Counted from the first letter of the stretch, positions 27,150-35,697 are shown. The stretch is 64,000 bases of DNA from Mesobacillus jeotgali (GCF_031759225.1 NZ_CP134494.1:1796501-1860500); one strand, 5' to 3'. The notes: a model not told the origin generated them from the sequence alone. Numbers and translations are program-made.

Positions 27150-28030
27150 TTTAGGTTCTGACAGGTTTGTATTGGGAAGAGGAAAAGCTATCAGGAGAAG
27201 CTCGATGTTTTGACAGGTTTGCGGTGGAAAGAGGAAAAGCTGTCAAAAGAAGCTCGATGTTTTGACAAGTTTGCAGTGAAAAGAGGAAAAGCTGTCAGAA
27301 GAAGCCCGAAGTTCTGACAGGTTTGGTGAGAAAAGAGGAAAGGCTGTTAAAAGAAGCCCTATGTTCTGACAGGTTTGCAGTGGAAAGAGGAAAAGCTGTC
27401 AGAAGAAGCTCGAAGTTCTGACAGGTTTGATGTAAAAAGAGGAAAAGCTGTCAAAAGAAGCTCGAAGTTCTGACAGGTTTGATGTAAAAAGAGGAAAAGC
27501 TGTCAAAAGAAGCTCGAAGTTCTGCCAGGTTTGCAGTGAAAAGAGGAAAAGGTGACAGAAGAAGCTCGAAGTTTTGCCAGGTTTGATGTAAAAAGAGGAA
27601 AAGCTGTCAGAAGAAGCTCGAAGTTCTGACAGGTTTGATGTAAAAAGAGGAAAAGCTGTCAAAAGAAGCTCGAAGTTCTGACAGGTTTGATGTAAAAAGA
27701 GGAAAAGCTGTCAAAAGAAGCTCGAAGTTCTGCCAGGTTTGCAGTGAAAAGAGGAAAAGGTGACGGAAGAAGCTCGAAGTCTTGCCAGGTTTGATGTAAA
27801 AAGAGGAAAAGCTGTCAAAAGAAGCTCGATGTTTTGACAAGTTTGCAGTGAAAAGAGGAAAAGCTGTCAAAAGAAGCCCTAAGTTCTGCCAGGTTTGCAG
27901 TGAATAGAGGAAAAGCTGTCAGAAGAAGCTCATTGTTTTGACAGGTTTGCGGTGGGAAGAGGAAAAGCTGTCAGAAGAAGCTCGAAGTTCTGACAGGTTT
28001 GCAGTGAAAAGAGGAAAAGCTGTCAGAAGT
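27150..28030. repeat. tandem repeat array, 17 units of 52 bp (array 1)
   Basis: About 880 bases made of units with a strict 52-bp period, each containing GACAGGTTTG, then GAGGAAAAGCTGTC, then AAAAGAAGCTCGAAGTT with variation. GACAG and CTGTC within each unit are inverted, so each copy could form a weak hairpin. Copies with GGTGAC replacing GCTGTC occur at about 27548 and 27756, exactly four units apart, showing a 208-bp segmental duplication. Open frames through the array are by-products of the repeat. The array sits in the paaX to P1-peptidase gap. A related array lies at 55.2-56.0 kb. Confidence 0.93.
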
Positions 28031-28129
28031 AGGTGCGAATAAGGACACCCCTGGTATTTCTGAAGCTGATCTCATTTGTTTAGATTACATACGCGATTTA
28101 TCTAAAATAACAGTCCTGGGAGGCAGAAT

Positions 28130-29176
28130 ATGAAAGTTCGAGAAAGAGGCATAATAGTTGGCAGGATGTTCCCTGGGATCAATAATTGTATAACCGATGT
28201 GCCGGGTGTGAAGGTTGGCCATGTGACCCTTGATTTCCCACTGGATGACAAAGGTGAGGAGTATGCTTGTACCGGGGTGACGGCAATCTTGCCGCATGGC
28301 GGTAATTTGTTCAAGGAGAAAGTTACGGCTGCGAGCTATGTCCTGAACGGATTTGGCAAAACGACTGGTCTCGTCCAGGTGAATGAACTCGGAACAATTG
28401 AGTCGCCAATAATGCTGACAAATACATTTGGAGTGCCGGCAGTAACCCAGGGAACGCTGGAGCACATGCTTGAACAAAATGAAGAGATTGGCGAGACGAC
28501 TGGCACCATCAATATTGTCGTCGGGGAATGCAATGACAGTTATTTAAACTCAATCCGCCTTTTTCCGGTTAAGCCGGAACATGCCAAACAAGCAATCATG
28601 AAAGCTTCAGTGGATCCAGCAGAGGAAGGGGCCGTAGGTGCAGGAAAAGGCATGGTGTGCTTTGGCCATAAAGGAGGCATTGGGACGGCATCAAGAATGA
28701 TTGATTCAGATGTTCCGTATACTATTGGCTGTCTAGTGCTCAGCAATTTTGGCAAAAAGGAAGAATTCAAGACAAGGAACTACGGTATTGGATCAATACA
28801 TTCAGGACTTTCCGAGACAGCGGACGGTTCCATTATCATCATCCTTGCAACCGATGTCCCATTAAGCGATCGCCAGCTGTTGCGCCTTGCAAAGAGATGT
28901 GGAATTGGCCTAGGCCGGACCGGAAGCCATTTCAGTCATGGAAGTGGCGATATTGTGATTGCTTTTTCAACTGCCAATAAATCGATGCATGAGTCAGGAG
29001 ATACCATGCAAACAAGCAGCACCATCAGGGATGATCATCCCTTGATGAACGATCTCTTCACGGCTTCAGCAGAAGCAACAGAAGAAGCTATCCTGAATTC
29101 ATTATCACAGGCTTATTCGACTAAAGGGAGAAAAGGGAGAGTCATAGAGGCTTACCCTTTTTCTAGCCAATTTTAA
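28130..29176 (+). CDS. P1 (S58/DmpA) family aminopeptidase
   Basis: A 348-residue Ntn-type autoprocessing hydrolase family member. The start ATG lies in CCTGGGAGGCAGAATATG. The family core NCITDVPGVKVGHVT, the segment VGAGKGMVCFGHKGGIGTASR around the expected self-cleavage and nucleophile site, and GIGLGRTGSHFSHGSGDI are visible. Members include L-aminopeptidase/D-esterase DmpA and beta-aminopeptidases; the substrate is unknown here. It is the first gene after the repeat array; the nitroreductase start follows 50 bases on. Confidence 0.85.
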   Translation: MKVRERGIIVGRMFPGINNCITDVPGVKVGHVTLDFPLDDKGEEYACTGVTAILPHGGNLFKEKVTAASYVLNGFGKTTGLVQVNELGTIESPIMLTNTFGVPAVTQGTLEHMLEQNEEIGETTGTINIVVGECNDSYLNSIRLFPVKPEHAKQAIMKASVDPAEEGAVGAGKGMVCFGHKGGIGTASRMIDSDVPYTIGCLVLSNFGKKEEFKTRNYGIGSIHSGLSETADGSIIIILATDVPLSDRQLLRLAKRCGIGLGRTGSHFSHGSGDIVIAFSTANKSMHESGDTMQTSSTIRDDHPLMNDLFTASAEATEEAILNSLSQAYSTKGRKGRVIEAYPFSSQF

Positions 29177-29225
29177 AAGAAATATGATAAGTTTAAAAAA
29201 GCAAAACATGGAAGGAGAGATACAT

Positions 29226-29900
29226 ATGCGTGACAAAGAGACGTTGAAGCAAGAGATTCTTGAGGCTTTCCATTTTCGGCATGCCACAAAGGAATTCGAT
29301 CCAAGCAAAAAGATTCCAGAAGAAGATTTCCGCTTTATCCTGGAGACAGGTCAGTTATCTCCAAGCTCTTTTGGTTTTGAACCATGGCGCTTTCTAGTGG
29401 TCCAGAGTGAGGAGCTTCGCGAGAAAGTAAAAAATACTGCCTGGGGAGCGTTTGGCAAGCTTCCGGAAGCAAGCCATTTTGTGATCCTCCTGGCGAGGAC
29501 GAAAGTCGATACTAAATATGATTCAGAATATCTTCAGGATCATTTCAGAAACAAGAAAAAGATGCCTGAGGAATTCATGGCCAATTATCTCAAGCGCATC
29601 GAGGAATTCCAAAAGTCTGATTTTAAATTGCTCGACGGAGACCGCCCGCTGTTTGATTGGGCTTGCAGGCAAACGTATATCGTCCTGGCCAATATGATGA
29701 CAGCGGCAGCGCAAATAGGAATTGATTCATGTCCAATAGAGGGCTTCAATTTTGAAAACATGAACAAACTTCTGGCAGATGAGGGATTGCTTGAAGATGG
29801 CCATTTCGGAATTTCCGTCATGTGTGCGTTCGGCTATCGTGTAAAAGAACCGAATCCGAAGACAAGAAGACCATTGGATGACATCGTCAAATGGGTTTAA
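29226..29900 (+). CDS. NAD(P)H-dependent nitroreductase-family oxidoreductase (YfkO-like)
   Basis: A 224-residue FMN-dependent oxidoreductase. The start is ATG 29226, behind GGAAGGAGAGA. The FMN phosphate-binding region FRHATKEFDPSKKI near the N-terminus, the SPSSFGFEPWRF loop and IDSCPIEGFNFENM are typical of the NfsB/YfkO group. Its natural electron acceptor is not evident. It is followed by a bidirectional terminator. Confidence 0.87.
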   Translation: MRDKETLKQEILEAFHFRHATKEFDPSKKIPEEDFRFILETGQLSPSSFGFEPWRFLVVQSEELREKVKNTAWGAFGKLPEASHFVILLARTKVDTKYDSEYLQDHFRNKKKMPEEFMANYLKRIEEFQKSDFKLLDGDRPLFDWACRQTYIVLANMMTAAAQIGIDSCPIEGFNFENMNKLLADEGLLEDGHFGISVMCAFGYRVKEPNPKTRRPLDDIVKWV

Positions 29901-29931
29901 TAGAAGAGAGATTTTGTAACTGAAAAACAAT

Positions 29932-29957
29932 GAGCCAGGCATTTGCCTGGCTCTTGT
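29932..29957. terminator. bidirectional terminator
   Basis: Perfect 9-bp arms GAGCCAGGC and GCCTGGCTC with an ATTT loop, between convergent genes. Confidence 0.75.
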
Positions 29958-29959
29958 CT

Positions 29960-30481
29960 TTAGGTGATATTTTTTAAGCTTTCCCGGTATTCCTTACCCT
30001 TTTGCACATATGTATCGATCGATAATTGAATCAGCTCCAGGTCTTTATCGCCGATCTCCCTCACGACTTTACCCGGTGCGCCGACAACGAGAGAGCGTGG
30101 AGGGATTTTCTTCCCCGCTGGTATCAAAGTATTGGCCCCAATGATGCACTCTTCCCCGATTTCAGCTCCATCAAGGATAGTTGAGCCCATGCCAATAATG
30201 CATCGTTTTTTGATGGTGCAGCCATGAAGGATTGCATTGTGGCCGACAGTGACTTCATCTTCAATCACTAGAGGAGAGCCTTCATAAAGGTGGCATGTGA
30301 CATTATCCTGGATGCTGCAGCTTTCGCCGATGGTGATCGTGTCCTCATCACCGCGCAGAACAGCATTGAACCACACGCTGGAATTCTTGCCGATTTTCAC
30401 GTCTCCAATGATAAAACTTCCCGGTGCCTGAAAAACGGTTTCATCCACGACCGGTTTCTTATCAGAATAACTTAGAATCAA
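29960..30481 (-). CDS. gamma-carbonic anhydrase/PaaY-like hexapeptide-repeat protein
   Basis: A 173-residue left-handed beta-helix protein of the YtoA/YrdA/PaaY group. The start is TTG at 30481, nine bases after AAAAGGGGG on the minus strand; an ATG further out lies before that ribosome binding site. Hexapeptide repeats run from about residue 20 to 140. Metal-binding histidines occur in CHLYEG and VGHNAILHG. In Gram-negative paa clusters PaaY is a thioesterase that removes toxic CoA adducts, so a link to the nearby paa genes is possible but not shown. Confidence 0.82.
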   Translation of the reverse strand: MILSYSDKKPVVDETVFQAPGSFIIGDVKIGKNSSVWFNAVLRGDEDTITIGESCSIQDNVTCHLYEGSPLVIEDEVTVGHNAILHGCTIKKRCIIGMGSTILDGAEIGEECIIGANTLIPAGKKIPPRSLVVGAPGKVVREIGDKDLELIQLSIDTYVQKGKEYRESLKNIT

Positions 30482-30554
30482 TGAAAATTCCCCCTTTTCA
30501 ATTGTCATAATTTTAGAACTAGTATAACATTAATTTAACGAAGGGGGAATTTTT

Positions 30555-31502
30555 GTGAATGGAATTACTTCTGTTCTGGGCATAAAATATCCAATCATCC
30601 AGGGTGGAATGGGCAATATCAGCAATGCCATTTTAACAGCTGCTGTTTCCGAAGCTGGCGGGCTTGGAACAATAGGCGCCGGTACGATGCCTGCTGAAGA
30701 AGTGGAGAAAATTATTCTTGAAACGAAATCGAGGACATCGAAGCCTTTTTCGGTGAATGTAGCATTAAGTGTTTCGCCGAATGTGGTGGAAATCCTTCGC
30801 CTGGCTGTCAAACATAAAGTGCAGACAGTAACATTATCAGCAGGGAATCCTGCTCCTTTCATCCCTAAGCTGAAAGAGGCTGGAGTCAAGATTATTACCG
30901 TTGTTGCCTCTGTGAAACAAGCAAAGAAAGCAGAAGCTGCAGGCGCTGATATTCTAGTTGCTGAGGGATATGAAGCTGCCGGTATTAACTCGAACCTTGA
31001 AACAACGACACTGGCACTGATTCCTCAGATTGTTGCACAGGTGAACATACCGGTTGTTGCAGCTGGCGGAATTGGTGACGGGAAGGGCCTTGCCGCTATG
31101 CTTGCGCTTGGAGCGAGTGGCGTCCAGATGGGAACGAGGTTCATCGCCACAAAGGAAGCTCCGTTCCATGAAAACTACAAGCAAAAACTTTTGCAGGCAA
31201 GTGACCATGAAACCGTTATAGTCGGAAGATCTGTAGGCAGAATTCGCAGGCTGTTGAATACTTCTTATGCAGGCAAACTGCTCGAGGCAGAAAAACAGGG
31301 TCTTACACCTGAAGAATTCGCCGAACTGACGACTGAGGAACTACATAAAAAAGGTGCACTGGAAGGCAGTGAGGACAACGGCTTCATGAATGGGGGCCAG
31401 GTGTCTGGACTGGTTTCAGATATCCCATCCGTACAGGAATTACTTGATCGTATGGTAAAAGAAGCAAAGGATCGTCTGAGAATAGCCGAATTATTACTAT
31501 AA
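30555..31502 (+). CDS. FabK-like flavoprotein (enoyl-ACP reductase II / nitronate monooxygenase family)
   Basis: A 315-residue FMN-binding TIM-barrel protein. It begins at GTG after GAAGGGGGAA. Hallmarks are YPIIQGGMGNISN, the FMN phosphate loop VVAAGGIGDGKGLAAMLALGASGVQMGTRF and AEGYEAAGI. FabK and nitronate monooxygenases share this fold. The QGGMG start and the 315-residue length favour FabK-like, but context does not settle the substrate. Confidence 0.82.
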   Translation: MNGITSVLGIKYPIIQGGMGNISNAILTAAVSEAGGLGTIGAGTMPAEEVEKIILETKSRTSKPFSVNVALSVSPNVVEILRLAVKHKVQTVTLSAGNPAPFIPKLKEAGVKIITVVASVKQAKKAEAAGADILVAEGYEAAGINSNLETTTLALIPQIVAQVNIPVVAAGGIGDGKGLAAMLALGASGVQMGTRFIATKEAPFHENYKQKLLQASDHETVIVGRSVGRIRRLLNTSYAGKLLEAEKQGLTPEEFAELTTEELHKKGALEGSEDNGFMNGGQVSGLVSDIPSVQELLDRMVKEAKDRLRIAELLL

Positions 31503-31512
31503 TCTTTTCAAG

Positions 31513-31542
31513 GCATGCTTTCAATTGGAAGCATGCTTTTTT
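31513..31542 (+). terminator. Rho-independent terminator
   Basis: Perfect 8-bp arms GCATGCTT and AAGCATGC, 8-nt loop, six T residues. Confidence 0.85.
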
Positions 31543-31754
31543 ATGATACTTGAAATATTGCTTTTTAAATCAAGAACATTACCGAATGTTTTTTTTGTGA
31601 AAAATGAATGAAAGCGGTTAAATACAAGGTTTAACAGTCACTTTCGTGCTTAAAAGCGAAAAAGTTATATTATTTTTAAAAAACATCTTGATAGTTTCCT
31701 AAAGTGATGGTTTAATAATTAAAAATCATAACATACTAAATTTTCGGAATTTTG

Positions 31755-31784
31755 TTGACTTCAAATTATAGCTGGTGTTAATAT
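31755..31784 (+). promoter_or_regulatory. candidate sigma-A promoter of the ABC importer
   Basis: TTGACT (31755-31760), 18-bp spacer, TAATAT (31779-31784). The -35 box is identical to that proposed for paaK, and the -10 box overlaps the palindrome. Confidence 0.5.
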
Positions 31785-31795
31785 AACGTTATATT
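31780..31795 (+). promoter_or_regulatory. 16-bp perfect palindrome, candidate aromatic-catabolism operator
   Basis: AATATAACGTTATATT is a perfect palindrome sharing the 14-bp core ATATAACGTTATAT with the element before paaK. It covers the -10 region, so a bound protein would repress. Confidence 0.65.
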
Positions 31796-31824
31796 TACGG
31801 TGTCTATAGTGAATATCATACTTT

Positions 31825-31839
31825 TTGGAATCGCTTTCA
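31825..31839 (+). promoter_or_regulatory. cre box (CcpA operator)
   Basis: TTGGAATCGCTTTCA matches the cre consensus WTGNAANCGNWNNCW at every defined position. Lying about 35-45 bp downstream of the expected start site, it fits roadblock-type catabolite repression. Confidence 0.7.
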
Positions 31840-31952
31840 AAAAAGTCATCAAAATCTTTGCCTGCTGTGTTTAAATTGGTGTGTTCCGGCTGCTTGCAAG
31901 TGTAAGTCTACATAGTTTTACTGCCGGTTAAAAATATTCAAGGGGGATTTAT

Positions 31953-32951
31953 ATGAAAAAATCAGTAAAAGCTATTTCTCTTGTTCTTGCCAGTGCCTTG
32001 TTCATGGCTGGCTGCGGAGGAAATGAAGCATCAAATGGTTCTTCAGACAAAGATCAGTACAAGATTGGCCTGACTCAATTCGCGGAGCATCCATCGCTTG
32101 ATGCTGCCACTGAGGGTTTTAAGAAAGCCCTTGAGGATAAAGGGTTCAAAGAGGGTGACAATGTAACGTATGACTTCCAGAATGCACAGGCAGACATGAA
32201 TAACACAGCAAGCATCGCAAACAATTTTGTCGGCGATAAAGTCGACCTCATTTTCGCTAATGCTACACCAAGTGCCGTTGCAGCACTGAATGCAACGAAG
32301 GACATCCCGATCATTTTCACATCAGTAACAGACCCTGTCGGTGCAGGACTAGTCGAAGCATTCGATAAGCCTGGTGACAATATCACAGGAACGACAGACA
32401 ATCATCCGGATGCTACGAAAAAGACAATTGATTTCATGACGAATGAAATTGGCGCGAAGAATATCGGCGTAATTTATAACGCTGGTGAGCAGAATTCTGA
32501 AGTCCAGCTTAAGGAAGTCAAGAAACTAGCGGAAGCAAATGGAGCGAAGGTCGTTGAAGCCTCAATCTCTACTTCAGCTGAAGTTAAGCAGGCTGCAGAA
32601 TCCCTTGTCGGACGCGTTGATGCCATCTATGTTCCTACGGATAATACAGTCGTATCTGCACTTGAATCTGTTATTTCTGTAGCTAATGGTAAAAAGATCC
32701 CGTTATTCGTTGGCGAGCTTGATTCCATGAAGCGCGGAGCAGTTGCAGCCAGCGGTTTCAACTACTATGACATTGGTTACCAGTCAGGCTTGATGGCTGC
32801 TGAAATTTTATCAGGCAATAAAAAAGCTTCAGAGATCCCTGTTGAACTTCCGAAATCATTAACACTGACAATCAACAAAAAAGCTGCTGAAGAGCAAGGT
32901 GTTGAAGTCAAGGAAGAATGGGGAGACGACGCAGAGTTTTACGAAGAATAA
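31953..32951 (+). CDS. ABC importer substrate-binding lipoprotein (TrpX-type)
   Basis: A 332-residue extracellular solute-binding lipoprotein of the ABC_sub_bind family. Signal peptide MKKSVKAISLVLASALFMAG is followed by lipidated Cys21, then a Ser/Asn/Asp-rich linker. The mature domain shows SVTDPVGAGLVEAF and GVIYNAGEQNSEVQ, typical of TrpX-like proteins. AGGGGGA precedes the ATG. It is first in a three-gene importer operon. Position beside phenylalanine and homogentisate genes suggests an aromatic amino acid or aryl acid ligand; this is inference. Confidence 0.88.
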   Translation: MKKSVKAISLVLASALFMAGCGGNEASNGSSDKDQYKIGLTQFAEHPSLDAATEGFKKALEDKGFKEGDNVTYDFQNAQADMNNTASIANNFVGDKVDLIFANATPSAVAALNATKDIPIIFTSVTDPVGAGLVEAFDKPGDNITGTTDNHPDATKKTIDFMTNEIGAKNIGVIYNAGEQNSEVQLKEVKKLAEANGAKVVEASISTSAEVKQAAESLVGRVDAIYVPTDNTVVSALESVISVANGKKIPLFVGELDSMKRGAVAASGFNYYDIGYQSGLMAAEILSGNKKASEIPVELPKSLTLTINKKAAEEQGVEVKEEWGDDAEFYEE

Positions 32952-32969
32952 GAGAAAGGATGATTCAAC

Positions 32970-34001
32970 TTGTTTACTTCAATATTTGGAGCATTTGAGT
33001 CCGGCATTATCTATGCCATCATGGCTCTGGGTGTATACTTATCCTTTCGGGTACTAGATTTTCCGGACTTGACGGTTGACGGCAGCTTCGTAACTGGGGC
33101 TGCAGTTGCCGCCATCATGATTGTAAATGGCGCGAATCCATTTGCTGCTACGATGGTAGCACTGGTTGCCGGATTCATCGCTGGATGCTTGACAGGCATC
33201 ATCCATACAGTTGGTAAGGTCAATGCGCTTCTATCGGGTATCCTGATGATGATCGCCTTGTATTCTATCAATCTAAGGATCATGGGAAAATCGAATGTCC
33301 CGCTGCTGAATACCGATACTGCCATGACAGCGGTGAGGGACTTTTTCGATAAAACAGGAATTGACGGTTTCTTCAACGGTATCCTGACGGCAGTGGGACT
33401 TGGCGACAGTCTCCCTAGAACATGGGGAATCCTTCTGTTCATGATCGTCGTGACGCTGGCAATCAAATTCCTTACGGATGCCTTCCTTAAAACAGAACTT
33501 GGACTTGCAATCCGGGCAACTGGCGACAACAAGAGAATGATTCGCAGTTTCTCTTCTAACACGAACCTGATGATCATCCTTGGCCTTGGTCTTTCGAATG
33601 CGATGGTTGCTTTTTCGGGAGCATTGATCGCCCAGCAGGGTGGTTTCGCTGATGTTGGTATGGGTATCGGGATGATTATCATCGGTCTTGCGTCTGTCAT
33701 CATTGGTGAGGCTTTGTTCGGTACAAAATCGATTGCTAGAACAACACTCGCTGTAATTGGCGGAGCGATTATCTATCGAATCGTAGTCACGCTGGCACTA
33801 AGGGTAGAGTTCCTCGAGCCAGGTGACATGAAGCTGATCACAGCTATTATCGTAATTTTGGCATTGACTGCACCGAAAATGATAGAAAGCTATAAAGAGA
33901 AAAAACGGAAGGTGAAAAGACAGCTTGAGCACATGCAGATGGTAGCTGTTCCTTCTGAAGGAAAGGGTGAGGCTGGTGCTGCACTTAAATCAGATTCATA
34001 G
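32970..34001 (+). CDS. ABC importer permease (TrpY-type)
   Basis: A 343-residue inner-membrane permease of the branched-chain amino acid/LivH type with eight or more hydrophobic segments (for example GIIYAIMALGVYLSFRVLDFPDLTVDGS at the start). The start codon is TTG behind AGAAAGGATG. The cytoplasmic tail is basic. It overlaps the ATPase gene by 26 bases. Confidence 0.87.
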   Translation: MFTSIFGAFESGIIYAIMALGVYLSFRVLDFPDLTVDGSFVTGAAVAAIMIVNGANPFAATMVALVAGFIAGCLTGIIHTVGKVNALLSGILMMIALYSINLRIMGKSNVPLLNTDTAMTAVRDFFDKTGIDGFFNGILTAVGLGDSLPRTWGILLFMIVVTLAIKFLTDAFLKTELGLAIRATGDNKRMIRSFSSNTNLMIILGLGLSNAMVAFSGALIAQQGGFADVGMGIGMIIIGLASVIIGEALFGTKSIARTTLAVIGGAIIYRIVVTLALRVEFLEPGDMKLITAIIVILALTAPKMIESYKEKKRKVKRQLEHMQMVAVPSEGKGEAGAALKSDS

Positions 34002-34770
34002 AGTCTTCAATGAGGGTACTCCAGATGAGAAAATCGCCCTTGATAAGATAAATCTTACACTGGAAAAGGGAGACTTCGTCACAGTCATCGGAAGTAACGG
34101 AGCCGGAAAGTCAACGTTAATGAACGTGATTTCCGGTGTCATGATTCCAGACCACGGTCAGGTGGAACTGGATGGTAAGGATGTAACCTACATGTCTGAA
34201 TACAACCGTTCAAAATTGATTGGCCGGGTATTCCAGGATCCGATGGCGGGAACGGCTCCAAGCATGACCATTGAAGAAAACCTGGCGATTGCCTATTCAA
34301 GGAACAAGCGCCGTACTCTCCGACGGGGCGTAACGAAAAAACGTCGTGAACTTTTCCAGGAAGTGCTTGAATCATTGCACCTGGGACTTGAAAACCGCCT
34401 GAATGCGAAGGTAGGCTTGTTATCAGGAGGAGAACGACAGGCATTATCCCTATTGATGGCTACATTCACAGAACCATCGATACTTTTACTGGATGAGCAT
34501 ACCGCGGCACTGGATCCAGCACGTGCCGAATTAATCACCAATCTAACAAAAGAAATCGTCGATAAATACCATCTCACTACACTGATGGTTACGCACAACA
34601 TGCAGCAGGCACTCGACCTCGGAAACAGGCTGATCATGATGGACAAAGGCCAGATCATCCTGGAGGTAAATGAAGAGCAAAAAGCAAAGCTGACAATCGA
34701 AGACTTGCTAAAAGAGTTCCAGCGGATCCGCGGAACAAAAATGGCAAGCGACCGCGCATTGTTAGGCTAG
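33976..34770 (+). CDS. ABC importer ATPase (TrpZ-type)
   Basis: A 264-residue ATP-binding subunit. Walker A IGSNGAGKSTLMN, signature LLSGGERQALSLLMA, Walker B ILLLDEHTAALDP and switch histidine MVTHNMQQ are all present. I take GTG 33976 (MLHLNQIHRVFNEGT), eight bases after AAAGGG; GTG 33967 is an alternative. Overlap with the permease indicates translational coupling. A terminator follows. Confidence 0.88.
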   Translation: MLHLNQIHRVFNEGTPDEKIALDKINLTLEKGDFVTVIGSNGAGKSTLMNVISGVMIPDHGQVELDGKDVTYMSEYNRSKLIGRVFQDPMAGTAPSMTIEENLAIAYSRNKRRTLRRGVTKKRRELFQEVLESLHLGLENRLNAKVGLLSGGERQALSLLMATFTEPSILLLDEHTAALDPARAELITNLTKEIVDKYHLTTLMVTHNMQQALDLGNRLIMMDKGQIILEVNEEQKAKLTIEDLLKEFQRIRGTKMASDRALLG

Positions 34771-34803
34771 ACAAACATGACATTTGAAAAATTTTCGGGT
34801 TAG

Positions 34804-34851
34804 AAAAAGTCGAAATGATTCCGTTATTTTGGAATTATTCCGGCTTTTTTT
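34804..34851 (+). terminator. Rho-independent terminator after the importer operon
   Basis: A long imperfect stem (34804-34822 with 34831-34850) and a run of seven T residues. Confidence 0.75.
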
Positions 34852-34887
34852 ACTCTTATTTGTTTTGTAATATGTTTAGCAACACCA

Positions 34888-35084
34888 GGTTGATTGGAAC
34901 GGAAGGTGCGTAGACTCCTCCGAAAATGCTAACGCATTTCCATCGTGCGTGGGAAGGTTCGAGGAAGCACAATCAAAGTCCTGCGGGATCAGCGGGACAG
35001 GTGAGACCCCGCAGGCGCTTTGGCGCTGAGGAGGCTCACCGCACGCCCCGCGGAAAGCGAAGCAACCTGGAGTGGAAATCAACC
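34888..35084. repeat. dispersed Bacillaceae intergenic repeat element
   Basis: A 197-base GC-rich block, unlike its AT-rich flanks, bounded by the inverted ends GGTTGATT and AATCAACC. Internal segments such as CAGCGGGACAGGTGAGACC, CCCGCAGGCGC and GAGGAGGCTCACCGC are what I recall from a repeat found many times in Bacillaceae genomes. It has strong potential for secondary structure. The small open frames inside are not genes. Confidence 0.7.
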
Positions 35085-35227
35085 GTCCAAATTTCTAAGC
35101 TATTACTTTAAGGGCTTTTCTGATGCATTGAAATAAGGCTGAGTTACATTATTATAGTACAAAAGTTGCTAGCTAAATATTATATCAATATCATTTTTAA
35201 GAAAATACCAAAATTTCTTACAATTTA
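35085..35227. other. AT-rich tail of the gap before the thioesterase gene
   Basis: Nothing recognisable apart from low-complexity AT sequence. It leads into the promoter at 35228. Confidence 0.4.
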
Positions 35228-35257
35228 TTGACCATTTATTTAACGAAATGTTATGAT
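35228..35257 (+). promoter_or_regulatory. candidate sigma-A promoter of the thioesterase-phenylalanine dehydrogenase operon
   Basis: TTGACC (35228-35233), 18-bp spacer, TATGAT (35252-35257). It is flanked on both sides by TAACG/CGTTA elements. Confidence 0.55.
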
Positions 35258-35277
35258 TACGTTAAATAAACGTTATA
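35238..35277 (+). promoter_or_regulatory. TAACG-type inverted elements around the -10 box
   Basis: ATTTAACG (35238-35245) and its exact inverse CGTTAAAT (35260-35267) flank the -10 box. A further AAACGTTATA (35268-35277) keeps the AACGTTATA part of the paaK and importer palindromes. It is a more divergent member of the same operator type. Confidence 0.45.
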
Positions 35278-35307
35278 CATATTTGCAACTTGGAAAGGTG
35301 GGATATG

Positions 35308-35697
35308 ATGCGAGATGGCTTGATCGCTGGGCATACGGCTTCCATCGATGTCATTGTTACACCAGATATGTTTGCCCGCTTTGAAGGAAAAGTCGTCCAC
35401 CCGGTATACTCAACTGTTTCGATGGTATATCACATGGAGTGGGTATCGAGACAGATTATCATTCCCTTTTTAGAGGATCATGAAGAGGGTATGGGAGGCG
35501 CTGTGACTGTAAAACACATCGCACCATGTATCGAGGGTGCTGAGGTGACTGTAACCGCAACCGTTACGGCCCTAGAAGGAAATACAATCCTTACGAAAAT
35601 AAAAGCTGAATGCAAAGGCCGTCTGATCGGAGTGGGAGAAGTCAAACAAGTAATCCTTCCTAAAGAGAAGATAACAGAATTACTTACAGGCAGCTAA
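35308..35697 (+). CDS. FlK-like hotdog-fold acyl-CoA thioesterase
   Basis: A 129-residue single hotdog domain of the fluoroacetyl-CoA thioesterase (FlK) type. Candidate catalytic residues match FlK in order: Thr in VYSTVSM, Glu in HMEWVSRQ and His in VKHIAPC. ATG 35308 follows AAAGGTGGG; ATG 35305 is equally possible. As first gene before phenylalanine dehydrogenase and the oxoacid dehydrogenase it may hydrolyse excess or stalled aryl-CoA, the housekeeping job PaaI has in other bacteria. That role is inference. Confidence 0.78.
   Translation: MRDGLIAGHTASIDVIVTPDMFARFEGKVVHPVYSTVSMVYHMEWVSRQIIIPFLEDHEEGMGGAVTVKHIAPCIEGAEVTVTATVTALEGNTILTKIKAECKGRLIGVGEVKQVILPKEKITELLTGS

Larger units (their letters stand above)
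31543..31952. other. long upstream region of the ABC importer operon
   Basis: About 410 bases without a gene. It contains a candidate sigma-A promoter, an AACGTT palindrome over the -10 box and a cre box, then a leader of roughly 150 nt. I see no T-box or other recognisable riboswitch in the leader, although Firmicute trpXYZ operons often have a T-box. Confidence 0.6.

Noticed and set aside
27399..27870. Minus-strand open frames encoding repetitive Phe/Ser-rich peptides in array 1
   Set aside because: They are produced by the 52-bp repeat being read through three frames (156 bp period). There is no ribosome binding site, and their edges follow the repeat.
31796..31952. T-box riboswitch in the TrpXYZ-type importer leader
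   Set aside because: No T-box sequence, specifier stem or antiterminator/terminator pair could be recognised.
34926..35111. Small open frames within the GC-rich dispersed repeat
   Set aside because: They lie in a structured intergenic repeat on both strands, without ribosome binding sites or family matches.
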